Positions 48,723 to 57,425 of a stretch of 64,000 nt of DNA are shown in pieces. How positions within the stretch are numbered: the stretch's first letter is position 1; every line of letters starts with the position of its first letter. Both the position numbers and the translations under genes were made by a program. The notes below the pieces were generated by a model. That model saw nothing but the letters and a program-made list of their open reading frames with translations. It had not been told where the DNA came from and made no database searches. Source of the stretch: Aquisalimonas lutea (GTDB lineage Bacteria; Pseudomonadota; Gammaproteobacteria; Nitrococcales; Aquisalimonadaceae); assembly GCF_030409225.1 (NCBI RefSeq), contig NZ_JAUFPK010000001.1, positions 2,037,566 through 2,101,565 of the forward strand. Direction: 5' to 3'.

Positions 48723-48752
48723 TTGTCCCCGGTGCACGGAATTGGCTAATAT
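48723..48752 (+). promoter_or_regulatory. promoter-like element upstream of the cysE leader
   Basis: TTGTCC at 48723-48728, an 18-base spacer, then TAATAT at 48747-48752 (or TATATC at 48750-48755). Each box keeps three or four of six consensus bases. Transcription would start near 48759-48763, at or just before the leader ATG. The leader peptide would then be almost leaderless. Confidence 0.4.
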
Positions 48753-48762
48753 ATCCAGTCCC

Positions 48763-48831
48763 ATGACCGGATTCACGCACTGGCTCTGTTGCCGCCCCTC
48801 CTGTAGCTGCGACTGTCGTCGCTGTCGCTGA
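48763..48831 (+). CDS. cysteine-rich leader peptide, probable Cys-responsive attenuator
   Basis: This is a 22-codon frame with ATG at 48763 and TGA at 48829. It has six Cys codons at 48787, 48790, 48802, 48808, 48814 and 48823, ending CDCRRCR. It lies 59 bases before cysE, the first gene of cysteine synthesis. No strong ribosome site precedes it, but a promoter-like element ends about ten bases upstream, so it may be translated leaderless. Two competing RNA pairings overlap the Cys codons: CTGTCGT (48813-48819) with ACGACAG (48848-48854), and GTCGTG (48833-48838) with CACGAC (48847-48852). Ribosome stalling at Cys codons when tRNA-Cys is uncharged could choose between them. Polycysteine leaderless peptides acting in this way are known from mycobacteria; finding one before cysE here is inference. 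Confidence 0.65.
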   Translation: MTGFTHWLCCRPSCSCDCRRCR

Positions 48832-48890
48832 AGTCGTGTCAATCGTCACGACAGGCTCGATCCCGCTTATTCCGGACAAGGACATACCCC

Positions 48891-49715
48891 ATGTTTGCGC
48901 GTATTCGAGAGGATATCCGTTGCGTCTTCGAGCGTGACCCCGCGGCCCGCAACGCCTTCGAGGTGCTCACCTGCTACCCGGGCCTGCACGCGTTGCTGTG
49001 GCACCGGCTCTGCCATCGCTTGTGGGGCTGGCGGCTGCGCTGGCTGGCTCGGTTCGTCTCCCTGTTCGCACGCTGGATCACCGGCATCGAGATCCATCCC
49101 GGGGCGCGGATCGGCCGGCGGTTCTTCATCGACCACGGCATGGGCGTGGTCATCGGCGAGACCGCGGAGATCGGTGACGACTGCACCCTCTACCACGGCG
49201 TGACCCTGGGCGGCACGACCCTGGAGCCGGGCAAGCGCCACCCCAGCCTGGGCGACGACGTGGTGGTGGGCGCCGGCGCCAAGGTGCTCGGGCCGGTGCA
49301 CGTCGGCAGCGGAGCGCGGGTGGGCTCCAACGCCGTGGTCATCAAGGATGTGCCCGAGGGCGCCACCATGGTGGGCATTCCGGCGCGCATGGCCGGCCAG
49401 CGGGAGGAGAAGACGCCGCAGCGCCAGGCCACGGCGCGCAAGATCGGCTTCGATGCCTACGGCACCACCGACATGCCGGACCCGGTCAGCCAGGCCATCA
49501 ACTCCATTCTCGACCATATCCACGTGACCGACGAGCGCCTGGTGGAGATGTGCCGGGCGGTCCAGGAGCTGGGCGGGCGCCTGCCGGATGCCCGCATCCC
49601 CGACCTGGACTGCACGCCGTTCGAGAACGGCCAGGAGCCGGAGCAGGAGCCGGGCCGGGAAACCGTCACGGAGCAGGCGGGGGAGGGCGACGGCACCGGT
49701 GACCACGCCCGCTGA
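48891..49715 (+). CDS. cysE: serine O-acetyltransferase CysE
   Basis: This 274-residue enzyme acetylates serine with acetyl-CoA, the first step of cysteine synthesis. The left-handed beta helix carries catalytic Asp81-His82 ([11 protein letters not shown]) and His102 (LYHGVTLGG). The N-terminal helical part is shorter than in E. coli CysE (His158 there). The C-terminal tail is long and acidic. AAGGAC precedes the ATG. The 3' end overlaps the iscS start by 17 bases, so cysteine synthesis and desulfuration are cotranslated. Confidence 0.9.
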   Translation: MFARIREDIRCVFERDPAARNAFEVLTCYPGLHALLWHRLCHRLWGWRLRWLARFVSLFARWITGIEIHPGARIGRRFFIDHGMGVVIGETAEIGDDCTLYHGVTLGGTTLEPGKRHPSLGDDVVVGAGAKVLGPVHVGSGARVGSNAVVIKDVPEGATMVGIPARMAGQREEKTPQRQATARKIGFDAYGTTDMPDPVSQAINSILDHIHVTDERLVEMCRAVQELGGRLPDARIPDLDCTPFENGQEPEQEPGRETVTEQAGEGDGTGDHAR

Positions 49716-50952
49716 GCTGCCGTATCTCGACTACGCCGCCACCACGCCGGTGGACCACCGGGTGATGGCGGCGATGACGGACTGCCTCGGCCGCGAGGGC
49801 GTATTCGGCAATCCCTCCTCCCGGCACCCATGGGGGCGGGCCGCCGAGGCCCTGGTCGCGGATGCCGCCGGGCAGGTGGGCGCGCTCATCGGCGGCGATC
49901 CGGCCGGTGTCGTGTGGACCTCCGGCGCCACCGAGGCGGACAACCTGGCCATCCTGGGGTGCGCCCGGTTCGCCCGAGAGCGGGGCCGCGGCGATCACGT
50001 GGTGAGCGTGCGCACCGAGCATGCCGCGGTGCTCGAGCCCCTGGAGCAACTGCGCCGCGAGGGCATGCACGTGACGCTGCTCACCCCGGAGGCGGATGGC
50101 CGCGTGACGCCGGAGGCGGTGCGCGCCGCAGTGACCGAGGACACCGTGCTGGTGTCGGTCATGCACGTGAACAACGAGATCGGCACGGTGCAGGATATCG
50201 CCGGCATCGGCGCGGCTCTGGCGGATCACCCCGCGCGCTTCCACGTCGATGCCGCCCAGAGCGCCGGCCGCCTGCCCATCCGGGTCGATGCCTGGGGCGT
50301 AGACCTGCTTTCGCTGTCCGCCCACAAGATCTACGGCCCCAAGGGCGTGGGCGCGCTCTGGGTACGCCGCCGGCCGCGGGTGCGGCTGGCGCCGCTGCTG
50401 CACGGGGGCGGCCAGCAGGGCGGCCGGCGCCCGGGAACCCTCGCCCCGCACCTGATCGCCGGCATGGGCCGGGCGTGCGAGCTGGCGCAGGACGGCCCCG
50501 AAACCGAGGCCCCTGGGCTGCGAACGCTGCGACGATCCCTGCGCGACCGGCTCCTGGCGCTGGACGGGGTGGTGGTGAACGGCCAGGACGATGGCAGCCC
50601 GCACATACTCAACATGAGCTTCGGCTGCGTCCACGGCGATGCGCTGCAGGCGGAGCTGGAGGGGCTGGGGGTATCGGCCGGCTCGGCCTGCAGCTCGTCG
50701 GCGCGCGGCCCGTCCCATGTCCTGCGCGCACTCGGGGTTCCGGATGCCCTGGCGCACAGCAGCCTGCGCTTCAGCCTGGGCCGCTGGACCACGGAGGCGG
50801 ACGTGGACCGGGCCGCGGACCGGGTCGAGGACGCCGTGCGGCGGCTGCGCGCGTTCTCGCCGGCGTGGCGGCGCTATCGGTCGGGAACGTCGCTGGAAGC
50901 CCTCTACCGGCGGAACCCCGAGCCGGCGCAGCCGTCCAACCGGGAAGGTTAG
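49699..50952 (+). CDS. iscS: cysteine desulfurase, IscS type
   Basis: This 417-residue PLP enzyme starts at a GTG within cysE. The PLP lysine is Lys210 ([11 protein letters not shown]) and the sulfur-carrying Cys331 is in [15 protein letters not shown]. Both are close to the E. coli IscS positions (Lys206, Cys328). It releases sulfur from cysteine for Fe-S clusters and tRNA thiolation, for example TtcA. The C-terminus extends past the usual end. The operon lacks iscR, hscBA and fdx. Confidence 0.9.
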   Translation: MTTPAELPYLDYAATTPVDHRVMAAMTDCLGREGVFGNPSSRHPWGRAAEALVADAAGQVGALIGGDPAGVVWTSGATEADNLAILGCARFARERGRGDHVVSVRTEHAAVLEPLEQLRREGMHVTLLTPEADGRVTPEAVRAAVTEDTVLVSVMHVNNEIGTVQDIAGIGAALADHPARFHVDAAQSAGRLPIRVDAWGVDLLSLSAHKIYGPKGVGALWVRRRPRVRLAPLLHGGGQQGGRRPGTLAPHLIAGMGRACELAQDGPETEAPGLRTLRRSLRDRLLALDGVVVNGQDDGSPHILNMSFGCVHGDALQAELEGLGVSAGSACSSSARGPSHVLRALGVPDALAHSSLRFSLGRWTTEADVDRAADRVEDAVRRLRAFSPAWRRYRSGTSLEALYRRNPEPAQPSNREG

Positions 50953-50958
50953 TAAACC

Positions 50959-51336
50959 GTGGAACTGCAGGGCACGGCAAGGGAGCACTACCGCGCGCCG
51001 CGCAACGCCTCCGGGCTTCGGGGCGTCGGTGCATCGGTCGGCACGGGCACCGCCGGTGATGTACAATCCGGGATAGAAGTCGTGTTTCAGATCATCAGCG
51101 ATGATCAGGGGCGTATCCGGCAGGCGTGCTGGGAATGCCTCGGCCCGCCGGCGGTGATTGCCGCGGCGAGCTGGCTGTCCGAGCAGCTGACCGGGGCGCC
51201 GGTCGATGACGCTCGCGGCTGGACGGCCCTGGCCATCAGTGAAACCCTGGAGTTGCCGGCGGAGTCGGTCTCCGGGGTGTTGCTGGTGGAGGATGCCTGC
51301 AAGGCGGCCCTGGCGGATCTGGAACGACACGGGTGA
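50959..51336 (+). CDS. IscU-like scaffold with missing cluster cysteines
   Basis: This 125-residue protein starts at a GTG and follows the IscU layout. HYRAPRN is at 10-16, VGTGTAGDV at 27-35, ECLGPPAVIAAASWLSEQL near 59-77, and LLVEDACKAALADL near the end. IscU uses three cysteines. Here the first (in APACGD) is Ala32, the second is kept as Cys60, and the third (in HCSIL) is Ser or Gly. Cys57 and Cys114 are new. The ligand Asp (GDV) remains. It may still receive sulfur but cannot hold a standard cluster, or it may form one with unusual ligands. It is seven bases after iscS. Confidence 0.65.
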   Translation: MELQGTAREHYRAPRNASGLRGVGASVGTGTAGDVQSGIEVVFQIISDDQGRIRQACWECLGPPAVIAAASWLSEQLTGAPVDDARGWTALAISETLELPAESVSGVLLVEDACKAALADLERHG

Positions 51337-51352
51337 TCGGAGGTAGCGGTCC

Positions 51353-51676
51353 ATGACGATCCAGTTGACGGAAGCGGCGGCACGACATGTCAAGGCCAAC
51401 GCCGAGCGGGAAGGGCGTGACCACAGCCTGCGTGTGGGGGTGCGCACCAGCGGGTGCTCCGGCTTCATGTACATCGTCGACTATGCGGACGAGGTCGGCG
51501 AGAGCGATCTCGTCTACGAGCAGCACGGCGTCCGCGTGGTGATCAGCCGCAAGAGCCTGCCGTTCCTGGAAGGCATGGAGGTGGACTTCGTGCGCGACGG
51601 GCTGAACCAGCGCTTCGACTTCCGCAACCCCAACGTCCGCGACATGTGCGGGTGCGGCGAGAGTTTCACGGTGTGA
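51353..51676 (+). CDS. iscA: A-type Fe-S carrier IscA
   Basis: This 107-residue A-type carrier has the three conserved cysteines: Cys35 in SGCSGF, and Cys99 and Cys101 in DMCGCGESF. It receives clusters from a scaffold and passes them to target proteins. The neighbouring iscS and IscU-like genes support a role in the Isc pathway, although the scaffold is unusual. It ends the operon, 188 bases before ndk. Confidence 0.9.
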   Translation: MTIQLTEAAARHVKANAEREGRDHSLRVGVRTSGCSGFMYIVDYADEVGESDLVYEQHGVRVVISRKSLPFLEGMEVDFVRDGLNQRFDFRNPNVRDMCGCGESFTV

Positions 51677-51738
51677 CGCGGCCCCGGCGGGGAAGGTGGC
51701 GGCGGTGTGCGATGGGACGACCCGGCGGTACGGGTAAA

Positions 51739-51767
51739 TTGCCGCTCCATGCTGCAGGCGTTAGACT
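51739..51767 (+). promoter_or_regulatory. sigma-70-like promoter for ndk
   Basis: TTGCCG at 51739-51744, a 17-base spacer, then TAGACT at 51762-51767. Four of six bases match in each box. It lies 97 bases before the ndk ATG. Confidence 0.4.
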
Positions 51768-51863
51768 AAGCGCCGTTTTTCGGCGGCAGCATGGCTGATG
51801 CAGAGACGCCGGCGGTCGCCGCACCATGACAGTCACACTTACCCAGATCCACGGAGTTGCCGG

Positions 51864-52289
51864 ATGGCCGTTGAACGCACCCTGTCCATTGTCAAGCCCG
51901 ATGCCGTTGCCAAGAACGTGATCGGCGAGCTCTATACCCGTTTCGAGAAGGCCGGCCTGCGCGTCGTCGCCGCGCGCATGATGCACCTCGGCCGCGAGCA
52001 GGCCGAAGGGTTCTACGCGGTGCACAAGGACCGCCCCTTTTTCAATGCCCTGGTGGAGTTCATGACGTCCGGGCCGATCATGGTGCAGGTGCTCGAGGGC
52101 GAGGACGCCATCCGCAAGAATCGCGAGATCATGGGCGCCACCAACCCCCAGGAAGCCCTGGCCGGGACCATTCGCCACGACTACGCGGAGAGCATCGACG
52201 CCAACGCCGCCCACGGCTCGGATTCCCCCGAGACAGCGGCGCAGGAAATCGAGTTCTTCTTCCAGGCCGATGAAATCTGTTCCCGTTAA
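51864..52289 (+). CDS. ndk: nucleoside diphosphate kinase
   Basis: This 141-residue enzyme moves the gamma-phosphate between nucleoside triphosphates and diphosphates. The phospho-histidine is His117 in AAHGSDS, as in known Ndk. The family start is [15 protein letters not shown]. It overlaps rlmN by 20 bases, the order seen in many gammaproteobacteria. Confidence 0.95.
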   Translation: MAVERTLSIVKPDAVAKNVIGELYTRFEKAGLRVVAARMMHLGREQAEGFYAVHKDRPFFNALVEFMTSGPIMVQVLEGEDAIRKNREIMGATNPQEALAGTIRHDYAESIDANAAHGSDSPETAAQEIEFFFQADEICSR

Positions 52290-53421
52290 GGTTGTCGCCG
52301 AGAACGCCCCGGCGGCGGGTGAGGCTCCGCAGAAGCTGAATCTGCTGGGCCTCGACCGCAAGGGGCTGGAAGGGTTTTTCGCCGAAATGGGCGAAAAGCC
52401 CTTCCGTGCGTCCCAGATTCTCAAGTGGGTCCACGGCCGGGGCGTGACCGATTTCGAAGCCATGACCGACCTCAGCAAGGCCCTGCGGGCCCGGCTGGCG
52501 GACGAGGCCGAGGTGCGCGTGCCCGAGGCGGTGATGGACCAGAACTCCGAGGACGGCACGCGCAAGTGGCTGCTGCGGCTGGACGGCTCCAACGCCATCG
52601 AGGCCGTGCTCATCCCCGAGAAGAACCGGGAGACCCTGTGCATCTCCTCCCAGGTCGGGTGCGCCCTGGAGTGCAGCTTCTGCTCCACCGGCTACCAGGG
52701 CTTCAACCGCAATCTGTCCACCGCGGAGATCATCGGCCAGCTGTGGTACGTCAACCGCATCCTCGAGCGCGAGGGCGAGGGGCGGCAGGTTACCAACGTG
52801 GTGTTCATGGGCATGGGCGAGCCCCTGCTCAACTTCAAGAACGTGGTGCCCGCCTCCGAGCTCATGAAGGACGACCACGCGTACGGGCTGTCCAAGCGCC
52901 GCGTGACCCTGAGTACTTCCGGTGTGATCCCCTATCTGGACCGGCTGACCGAGGTCAGCGACGTCAGCCTCGCGGTGTCGCTGCACGCGCCCAATGACGA
53001 GCTGCGCAACGAGCTGGTGCCGATCAATCGCAAGTACCCCATTGCCGAGCTGCTGGCCGCGTGCCGGCGCTACATCGCCGACAAGCCCCATCGCAGCATC
53101 ACCTGGGAGTACGTGATGCTGGACGGTGTCAACGACACGGACGCACATGCACGGGAGCTGGTGGACCTGCTCGGGGACATCCCCTCCAAGGTCAACCTGA
53201 TCCCGTTCAATCCGTTCCCGGAGGCGCCGTACCGGCGTTCCAGCGATGCCCGGATCCGCGCCTTCGCCCGCATTCTCAGCGATGCCGGGCTGGTGGCCAC
53301 CACCCGCAAGACCCGCGGCGACGATATCGACGGGGCCTGCGGGCAGCTGGTGGGCAAGGTGGCCGACCGAACGCGCCGCCAGGAGAAGCGGGCACGACGC
53401 GAGCAGGTGACCGGGGCATGA
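52270..53421 (+). CDS. rlmN: 23S rRNA (A2503)/tRNA (A37) methyltransferase RlmN
   Basis: This 383-residue radical-SAM enzyme has cluster cysteines Cys131, Cys135 and Cys138 (CALECSFC) and the mechanism Cys357 (DGACGQL). It methylates C2 of adenine. The N-terminus is slightly longer than in E. coli RlmN, but the overlapping ATG at 52270 is the only good start. The last four bases overlap pilW. Confidence 0.95.
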   Translation: MKSVPVKVVAENAPAAGEAPQKLNLLGLDRKGLEGFFAEMGEKPFRASQILKWVHGRGVTDFEAMTDLSKALRARLADEAEVRVPEAVMDQNSEDGTRKWLLRLDGSNAIEAVLIPEKNRETLCISSQVGCALECSFCSTGYQGFNRNLSTAEIIGQLWYVNRILEREGEGRQVTNVVFMGMGEPLLNFKNVVPASELMKDDHAYGLSKRRVTLSTSGVIPYLDRLTEVSDVSLAVSLHAPNDELRNELVPINRKYPIAELLAACRRYIADKPHRSITWEYVMLDGVNDTDAHARELVDLLGDIPSKVNLIPFNPFPEAPYRRSSDARIRAFARILSDAGLVATTRKTRGDDIDGACGQLVGKVADRTRRQEKRARREQVTGA

Positions 53422-54161
53422 CTCCCAGGCTTTTGCTGACACTGGTGATGGCCGCCGCCGTGCTCACCGGTTGCGCGACCGGGGGCGAGCGCCAGGAAGC
53501 GGCGCGGATCAACACCCAGCTCGGCATCAACTATCTGCAGCAGGACAACCTGAACCAGGCCAGCCAGGCGCTGAACAAGGCGCTGGAGCAGGACAGCCGC
53601 AATGCCGAGGCCCACGCCGCCATGGCGGTCCTGTCCGAGCGCCTGGACGACCACGACAAGGCGGACCGCCACTTCCGCCGGGCGCTGCGCCTGGGCGACG
53701 AGCAGCCGTCCGTGCACAACAACTACGGGCGTTTCCTGTGCAACCAGGAGCGCTACGAGGAGGCGGACGAGCAGTTCCGCAAGGCCATCAACGATCCGCT
53801 CTACGAGCGCAAGCACCTGGCGCTGTCCAACGCCGGCCTGTGTGCGCTGCGTGCGGGTCGTACGGACAAGGCCGACGAGTACCTGCGCCGCGCGGTGGAG
53901 CAGCGGCCGAACTTCGCGCCGGCCCTGCGCCGGCTTGCGCAGCTGCGCTACGAGCAGGGCGAGTACACCTCGGCGCGCGGTTACTACCAGCGCTTCGCCG
54001 ACAACGGCAGACAGAACGCCGCGAGCCTGCTCCTGGGGGTGCGTATTGCCCGGGCACTGGGCAACCAGGACGAGGCGGCCAGCTATGCGCTGAGACTGCG
54101 CTCCCAGTATCCCGACTCCGAACAGAACCGGACCCTGCAGCGGCTGGACCGCGATGACTGA
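53418..54161 (+). CDS. pilW: type IV pilus biogenesis TPR lipoprotein PilW/PilF
   Basis: This 247-residue protein has a lipoprotein signal (LTGC, Cys19). At least five TPR units follow, including [22 protein letters not shown] and [20 protein letters not shown]. PilW/PilF binds the secretin and helps its outer-membrane assembly. It is coupled to rlmN and overlaps rodZ by eight bases. Confidence 0.9.
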   Translation: MTPRLLLTLVMAAAVLTGCATGGERQEAARINTQLGINYLQQDNLNQASQALNKALEQDSRNAEAHAAMAVLSERLDDHDKADRHFRRALRLGDEQPSVHNNYGRFLCNQERYEEADEQFRKAINDPLYERKHLALSNAGLCALRAGRTDKADEYLRRAVEQRPNFAPALRRLAQLRYEQGEYTSARGYYQRFADNGRQNAASLLLGVRIARALGNQDEAASYALRLRSQYPDSEQNRTLQRLDRDD

Positions 54162-55404
54162 AGACGCTCCCGAGGAGGCAACCCAGCGTCCTTCCGGCCC
54201 CGGCCTCGGGGCCGCGTTGCATGCAGCGCGCGTGGACAAGGGCATGAGCCCGCGCGATGCCGCGGAGGCGCTGCATCTGTCGGAGTCGACCATTACCGCG
54301 ATGGAGGCGGAGGACTGGGACGCCCTGCCGCCCGCCCCCTTCACCACCGGCTACGTGCGTACATACGCGCGCCTGGTGGAAGTCGACCCGGCCATCATCG
54401 ATCAGCATCTCGGGGCTCTCCAGAGTACCCGCGAGAAGGATCCGCCCCTGCGGGTATCCGGGCCGGTGCAGACCGCCCCCCAGATGCCGCGCCTCCTTGC
54501 CCGCACCGGCATCGCCGTGGTCGTTGTGGCGCTCGTCGCCGGGGCCGGCTGGTGGCTGGCCGATCGCGCGCTGCCGTCGTCCGTGGCCGGGCTGTCCTTC
54601 TGGTCGTCCGAGGAGACCGGGGAGTCCCGGGACATCACCGCCGACGAGGCCGCCCCGGCGGAGCCCGAAGGCGGTGACACCGGGCCGGCGCCCGGGGAGA
54701 TCGCCGATGGGCCGGGTGACGACGATCAGCCCGGGGATGAGCGTCGCGAGGCGGGCGGTGAGCGGGATACCGGTGATGTTGCCGGCGAGCCCGCCGAAGC
54801 GGCCACCGGCACCGTGGAACAAGCACCGGCGCCGGACCAGGAAGAGGGCGATCCGGCCCGGTCCGACGACCTGGCGCTGGAAGGCGGGCCGGGGGACGAC
54901 GGCGCAGCGGACGAATCCGAACCCGATTCCGAGGCCGGTGCCGGTGAGGGCCTGACGGCGCCGGGCGGTGGGACGCTCGACGCCCCCGCGGACGGCCTGG
55001 CGAGCCCGGACGACCTGACACCGGAGAGCCTGGAAACCGGTCCGGATGCGCCGGATGTCGGGAGTCCGGCCGAAGAGCTGGAGGAGGCCGGCTCCGCTGC
55101 CGGGGAGTCCATGGCCTCGGCGGCGGAAGAGACCGGCGAATCAGGGTCCGAACCGCCGCCGGCGGAGCCGCAGGAGCTGGAGCTCGATTTCTCGGGCCCG
55201 TCCTGGGTGGAGATCACGGATGCCCGGGGCGAGCGGCTCCTGTACGGCCTCATCCGGGAGGAAGGACGGCAGACCCTGGAAGGGGAGGCGCCGTTCTCGG
55301 TGGTCATCGGTGATGTCACCCAGGTGGACGTCTTCTTCGACGGCAGCGAAGTGGATCTGGGCAGCGAGGATCCCGGCCGGGTCGTCCGGGTCGAGGTGCC
55401 CTGA
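54154..55404 (+). CDS. rodZ: RodZ-type cytoskeletal protein
   Basis: This 416-residue protein has an N-terminal helix-turn-helix (about 15-80: MSPRDAAEALHLSESTITAMEAEDW). A membrane helix follows at about 114-133. A long acidic Glu/Asp/Gly/Pro/Ala linker (about 150-345) and a C-terminal RodZ beta domain (LELDFSGPSWVEITDARGERL) complete it. RodZ links MreB filaments to the cell wall and holds rod shape. The linker is longer than usual and would span the periplasm. The gene normally next in this order, ispG, is absent. Confidence 0.85.
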   Translation: MTEDAPEEATQRPSGPGLGAALHAARVDKGMSPRDAAEALHLSESTITAMEAEDWDALPPAPFTTGYVRTYARLVEVDPAIIDQHLGALQSTREKDPPLRVSGPVQTAPQMPRLLARTGIAVVVVALVAGAGWWLADRALPSSVAGLSFWSSEETGESRDITADEAAPAEPEGGDTGPAPGEIADGPGDDDQPGDERREAGGERDTGDVAGEPAEAATGTVEQAPAPDQEEGDPARSDDLALEGGPGDDGAADESEPDSEAGAGEGLTAPGGGTLDAPADGLASPDDLTPESLETGPDAPDVGSPAEELEEAGSAAGESMASAAEETGESGSEPPPAEPQELELDFSGPSWVEITDARGERLLYGLIREEGRQTLEGEAPFSVVIGDVTQVDVFFDGSEVDLGSEDPGRVVRVEVP

Positions 55405-55500
55405 ACCCGGCGCTCCGCATCGTCGGGCAGCCGTGTCCGGATGCCGGCGCCTTTCCGCGAATCGAGGTCGCCCGCGTACAGGCCGGGCAAGGGAGGTTGA

Positions 55501-56796
55501 TTGGCCAATTCCATTCAGTCCGTGCGCGGCTTTGGCGACGTCCTGCCGGTGGACACACCCGTATGGCAGTTCGTGGAGGATCGCCTGCGCGCCACGCTGG
55601 AGCGCTACGGCTACGAGGAGATCCGCCTGCCGCTGCTGGAGAAGACGGAGCTGTTCTCGCGCTCCATCGGCGAAGTGACGGATATCGTCGAAAAGGAGAT
55701 GTACACCTTCGAGGACCGCAACGGCGAGAGCCTGAGCCTGCGGCCCGAGGGCACGGCCGGCTGCGTCCGCGCCGGTATCCAGCACGGCCTGCTGCACAAC
55801 CGCCAGCCCCGGCTGTGGTACGCCGGCAGCATGTTCCGCCACGAGCGTCCGCAGAAGGGCCGCTACCGCCAGTTCAACCAGGTGGGCGTGGAAGTGTTCG
55901 GCCTCCCCGGGCCGGATATCGATGCCGAGGTCATCCTGCTGGCCGCGCGCATGCTGCGCGACATCGGCCTGGAGGATATCCGCCTGGAGCTCAATACCCT
56001 GGGAACGCCGGAAGCGCGTGCAGCGTACCGCGAGGCCCTGGTGGCCTACCTACGGGGCTACGAGGATCGCCTGGACGACGACAGCCGCCGGCGGCTCGCC
56101 ACCAACCCTCTGCGCATTCTCGACACCAAGGATCCGGATACCCGCGCCCTGCTGGCCGATGCTCCGGCGCTGGCGGACTGGATCGATGACGACAGCCGCG
56201 CCCATTTCCGGGAGCTCTGCGCCATGCTGGACCGGGCCGGCGTTTCCTATACCGTCAACCCGCAGCTGGTCCGGGGTCTGGACTACTATGGCCGTACCGT
56301 CTTCGAGTGGGTGACCGACCGGCTCGGCGCCCAGGGGACCGTCTGCGCCGGCGGTCGCTACGACGGTCTGGTGGAGCAGATCGGCGGGCGCCCGACGCCG
56401 GCCATCGGTTTCGCCCTGGGCATCGAGCGGCTGGTGGCGCTGCTCCAGGATGCCGGCGCGGCGCCGGCGGCGCCGGCCCCCGATGTCTACCTCGTGGTGG
56501 CGGGGGAGGCCGCCGGCCGCGAGGCCCTGATCATCGCCGAGGAACTTCGGGACGCCCTGCCGGGTCTGCGTGTGATGACCCACTGCGGCGGCGGCGGCTT
56601 CAAGAGCCAGTTCCGCCGGGCGGACCGGGCGGGGGCCCGCTTCGCGGTGATCCTCGGCGAGGAGGAGGCGGCACGCGGCGAGGTGGGCCTGAAGGATCTG
56701 CGCTCGGGCGGCGAGCAGCGAACGCTGCCGCGGGCCGAGCTGGTGACGACACTGCAGGAGCTGGATATGGGAACGGCCCCGGGGACCACGATATGA
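55501..56796 (+). CDS. hisS: histidine-tRNA ligase
   Basis: This 431-residue class II aminoacyl-tRNA synthetase starts at a TTG with GGGAGG before it. Motif 1 includes VRGFGDVLP, motif 2 is [17 protein letters not shown], the His-specific [14 protein letters not shown] is near 258-271, and motif 3 is GFALGIERL. It charges tRNA-His. The intergenic 96 bases contain an imperfect hairpin (GGCGC...GCATC with GATGC...GGCGCC) but no His-rich leader. It overlaps yfgM by four bases. Confidence 0.95.
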   Translation: MANSIQSVRGFGDVLPVDTPVWQFVEDRLRATLERYGYEEIRLPLLEKTELFSRSIGEVTDIVEKEMYTFEDRNGESLSLRPEGTAGCVRAGIQHGLLHNRQPRLWYAGSMFRHERPQKGRYRQFNQVGVEVFGLPGPDIDAEVILLAARMLRDIGLEDIRLELNTLGTPEARAAYREALVAYLRGYEDRLDDDSRRRLATNPLRILDTKDPDTRALLADAPALADWIDDDSRAHFRELCAMLDRAGVSYTVNPQLVRGLDYYGRTVFEWVTDRLGAQGTVCAGGRYDGLVEQIGGRPTPAIGFALGIERLVALLQDAGAAPAAPAPDVYLVVAGEAAGREALIIAEELRDALPGLRVMTHCGGGGFKSQFRRADRAGARFAVILGEEEAARGEVGLKDLRSGGEQRTLPRAELVTTLQELDMGTAPGTTI

Positions 56797-57425
56797 GTGA
56801 CGAGGAACAACTCGAGAAGCTGCAGAACTGGTGGCGCGAGAATGGGCGCGCGGTCATCGCCGGCGTGATCATCGCGGTCGGCGGCGTGGTGGGCTGGCAG
56901 CAGTGGGGCGCCTACCAGGAACGCCAGGCCGAGGCGGCCGCCTCCGCCTACATGCAGTTCATGGAGGCCCGGGACACGGACACGGATGCGGAAACCGTGG
57001 CGCGCCGCGGCGAGCGCGTGATGGAGAATCACGCCGACTCCGCCTATGCCGCCATGGCCGGCCTGCAGCTGGCGGACTACCACATCAGCCAGGATGATCC
57101 CGATGCGGCGGCGGAGACGCTTGCCTGGGTTACCGAGAACGCCGCCGACAAGGCGTTCCGCGACCTTGCCCGGCTGCGCCGCGCCCAGGTGCTCTATGGC
57201 CAGGACCGTCTGGACGAAGCCCTGGCGGTTCTCGAGGATGCCGATCAGGGTCCCTACGAGGGCCGGTACCACGAGCTCCGCGGCGATATCTACGCGGCTC
57301 GCGGAGAGGCCGAGCAGGCACGCAGTGCCTACGAGGCGGCGCTTGGCGCCGACGGCGTGCCGCAGATGCGCAGGACGCTCATCGAGCGCAAGCTCCGTGA
57401 GGTCGGCGGGGAGGTGCCGGCGTGA
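56793..57425 (+). CDS. yfgM: periplasmic chaperone-like protein YfgM
   Basis: This 210-residue protein has a short cytoplasmic start, one membrane helix (about 20-38), and TPR-like helices in the periplasm ([34 protein letters not shown]). It matches YfgM, which works with PpiD at the Sec translocon. The ATG overlaps the hisS stop (ATGA). It also overlaps bamB at its end. Confidence 0.9.
   Translation: MSDEEQLEKLQNWWRENGRAVIAGVIIAVGGVVGWQQWGAYQERQAEAAASAYMQFMEARDTDTDAETVARRGERVMENHADSAYAAMAGLQLADYHISQDDPDAAAETLAWVTENAADKAFRDLARLRRAQVLYGQDRLDEALAVLEDADQGPYEGRYHELRGDIYAARGEAEQARSAYEAALGADGVPQMRRTLIERKLREVGGEVPA

Noticed and set aside
48832-48890. Intrinsic terminator or riboswitch between the Cys leader and cysE
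   Set aside because: The hairpins are short and no T-run follows; no SAM or other known riboswitch pattern is recognised. Attenuation, if real, would need another mechanism.
55405-55500. Histidine-rich leader before hisS
   Set aside because: No run of His codons in any short frame; only an imperfect hairpin is visible.
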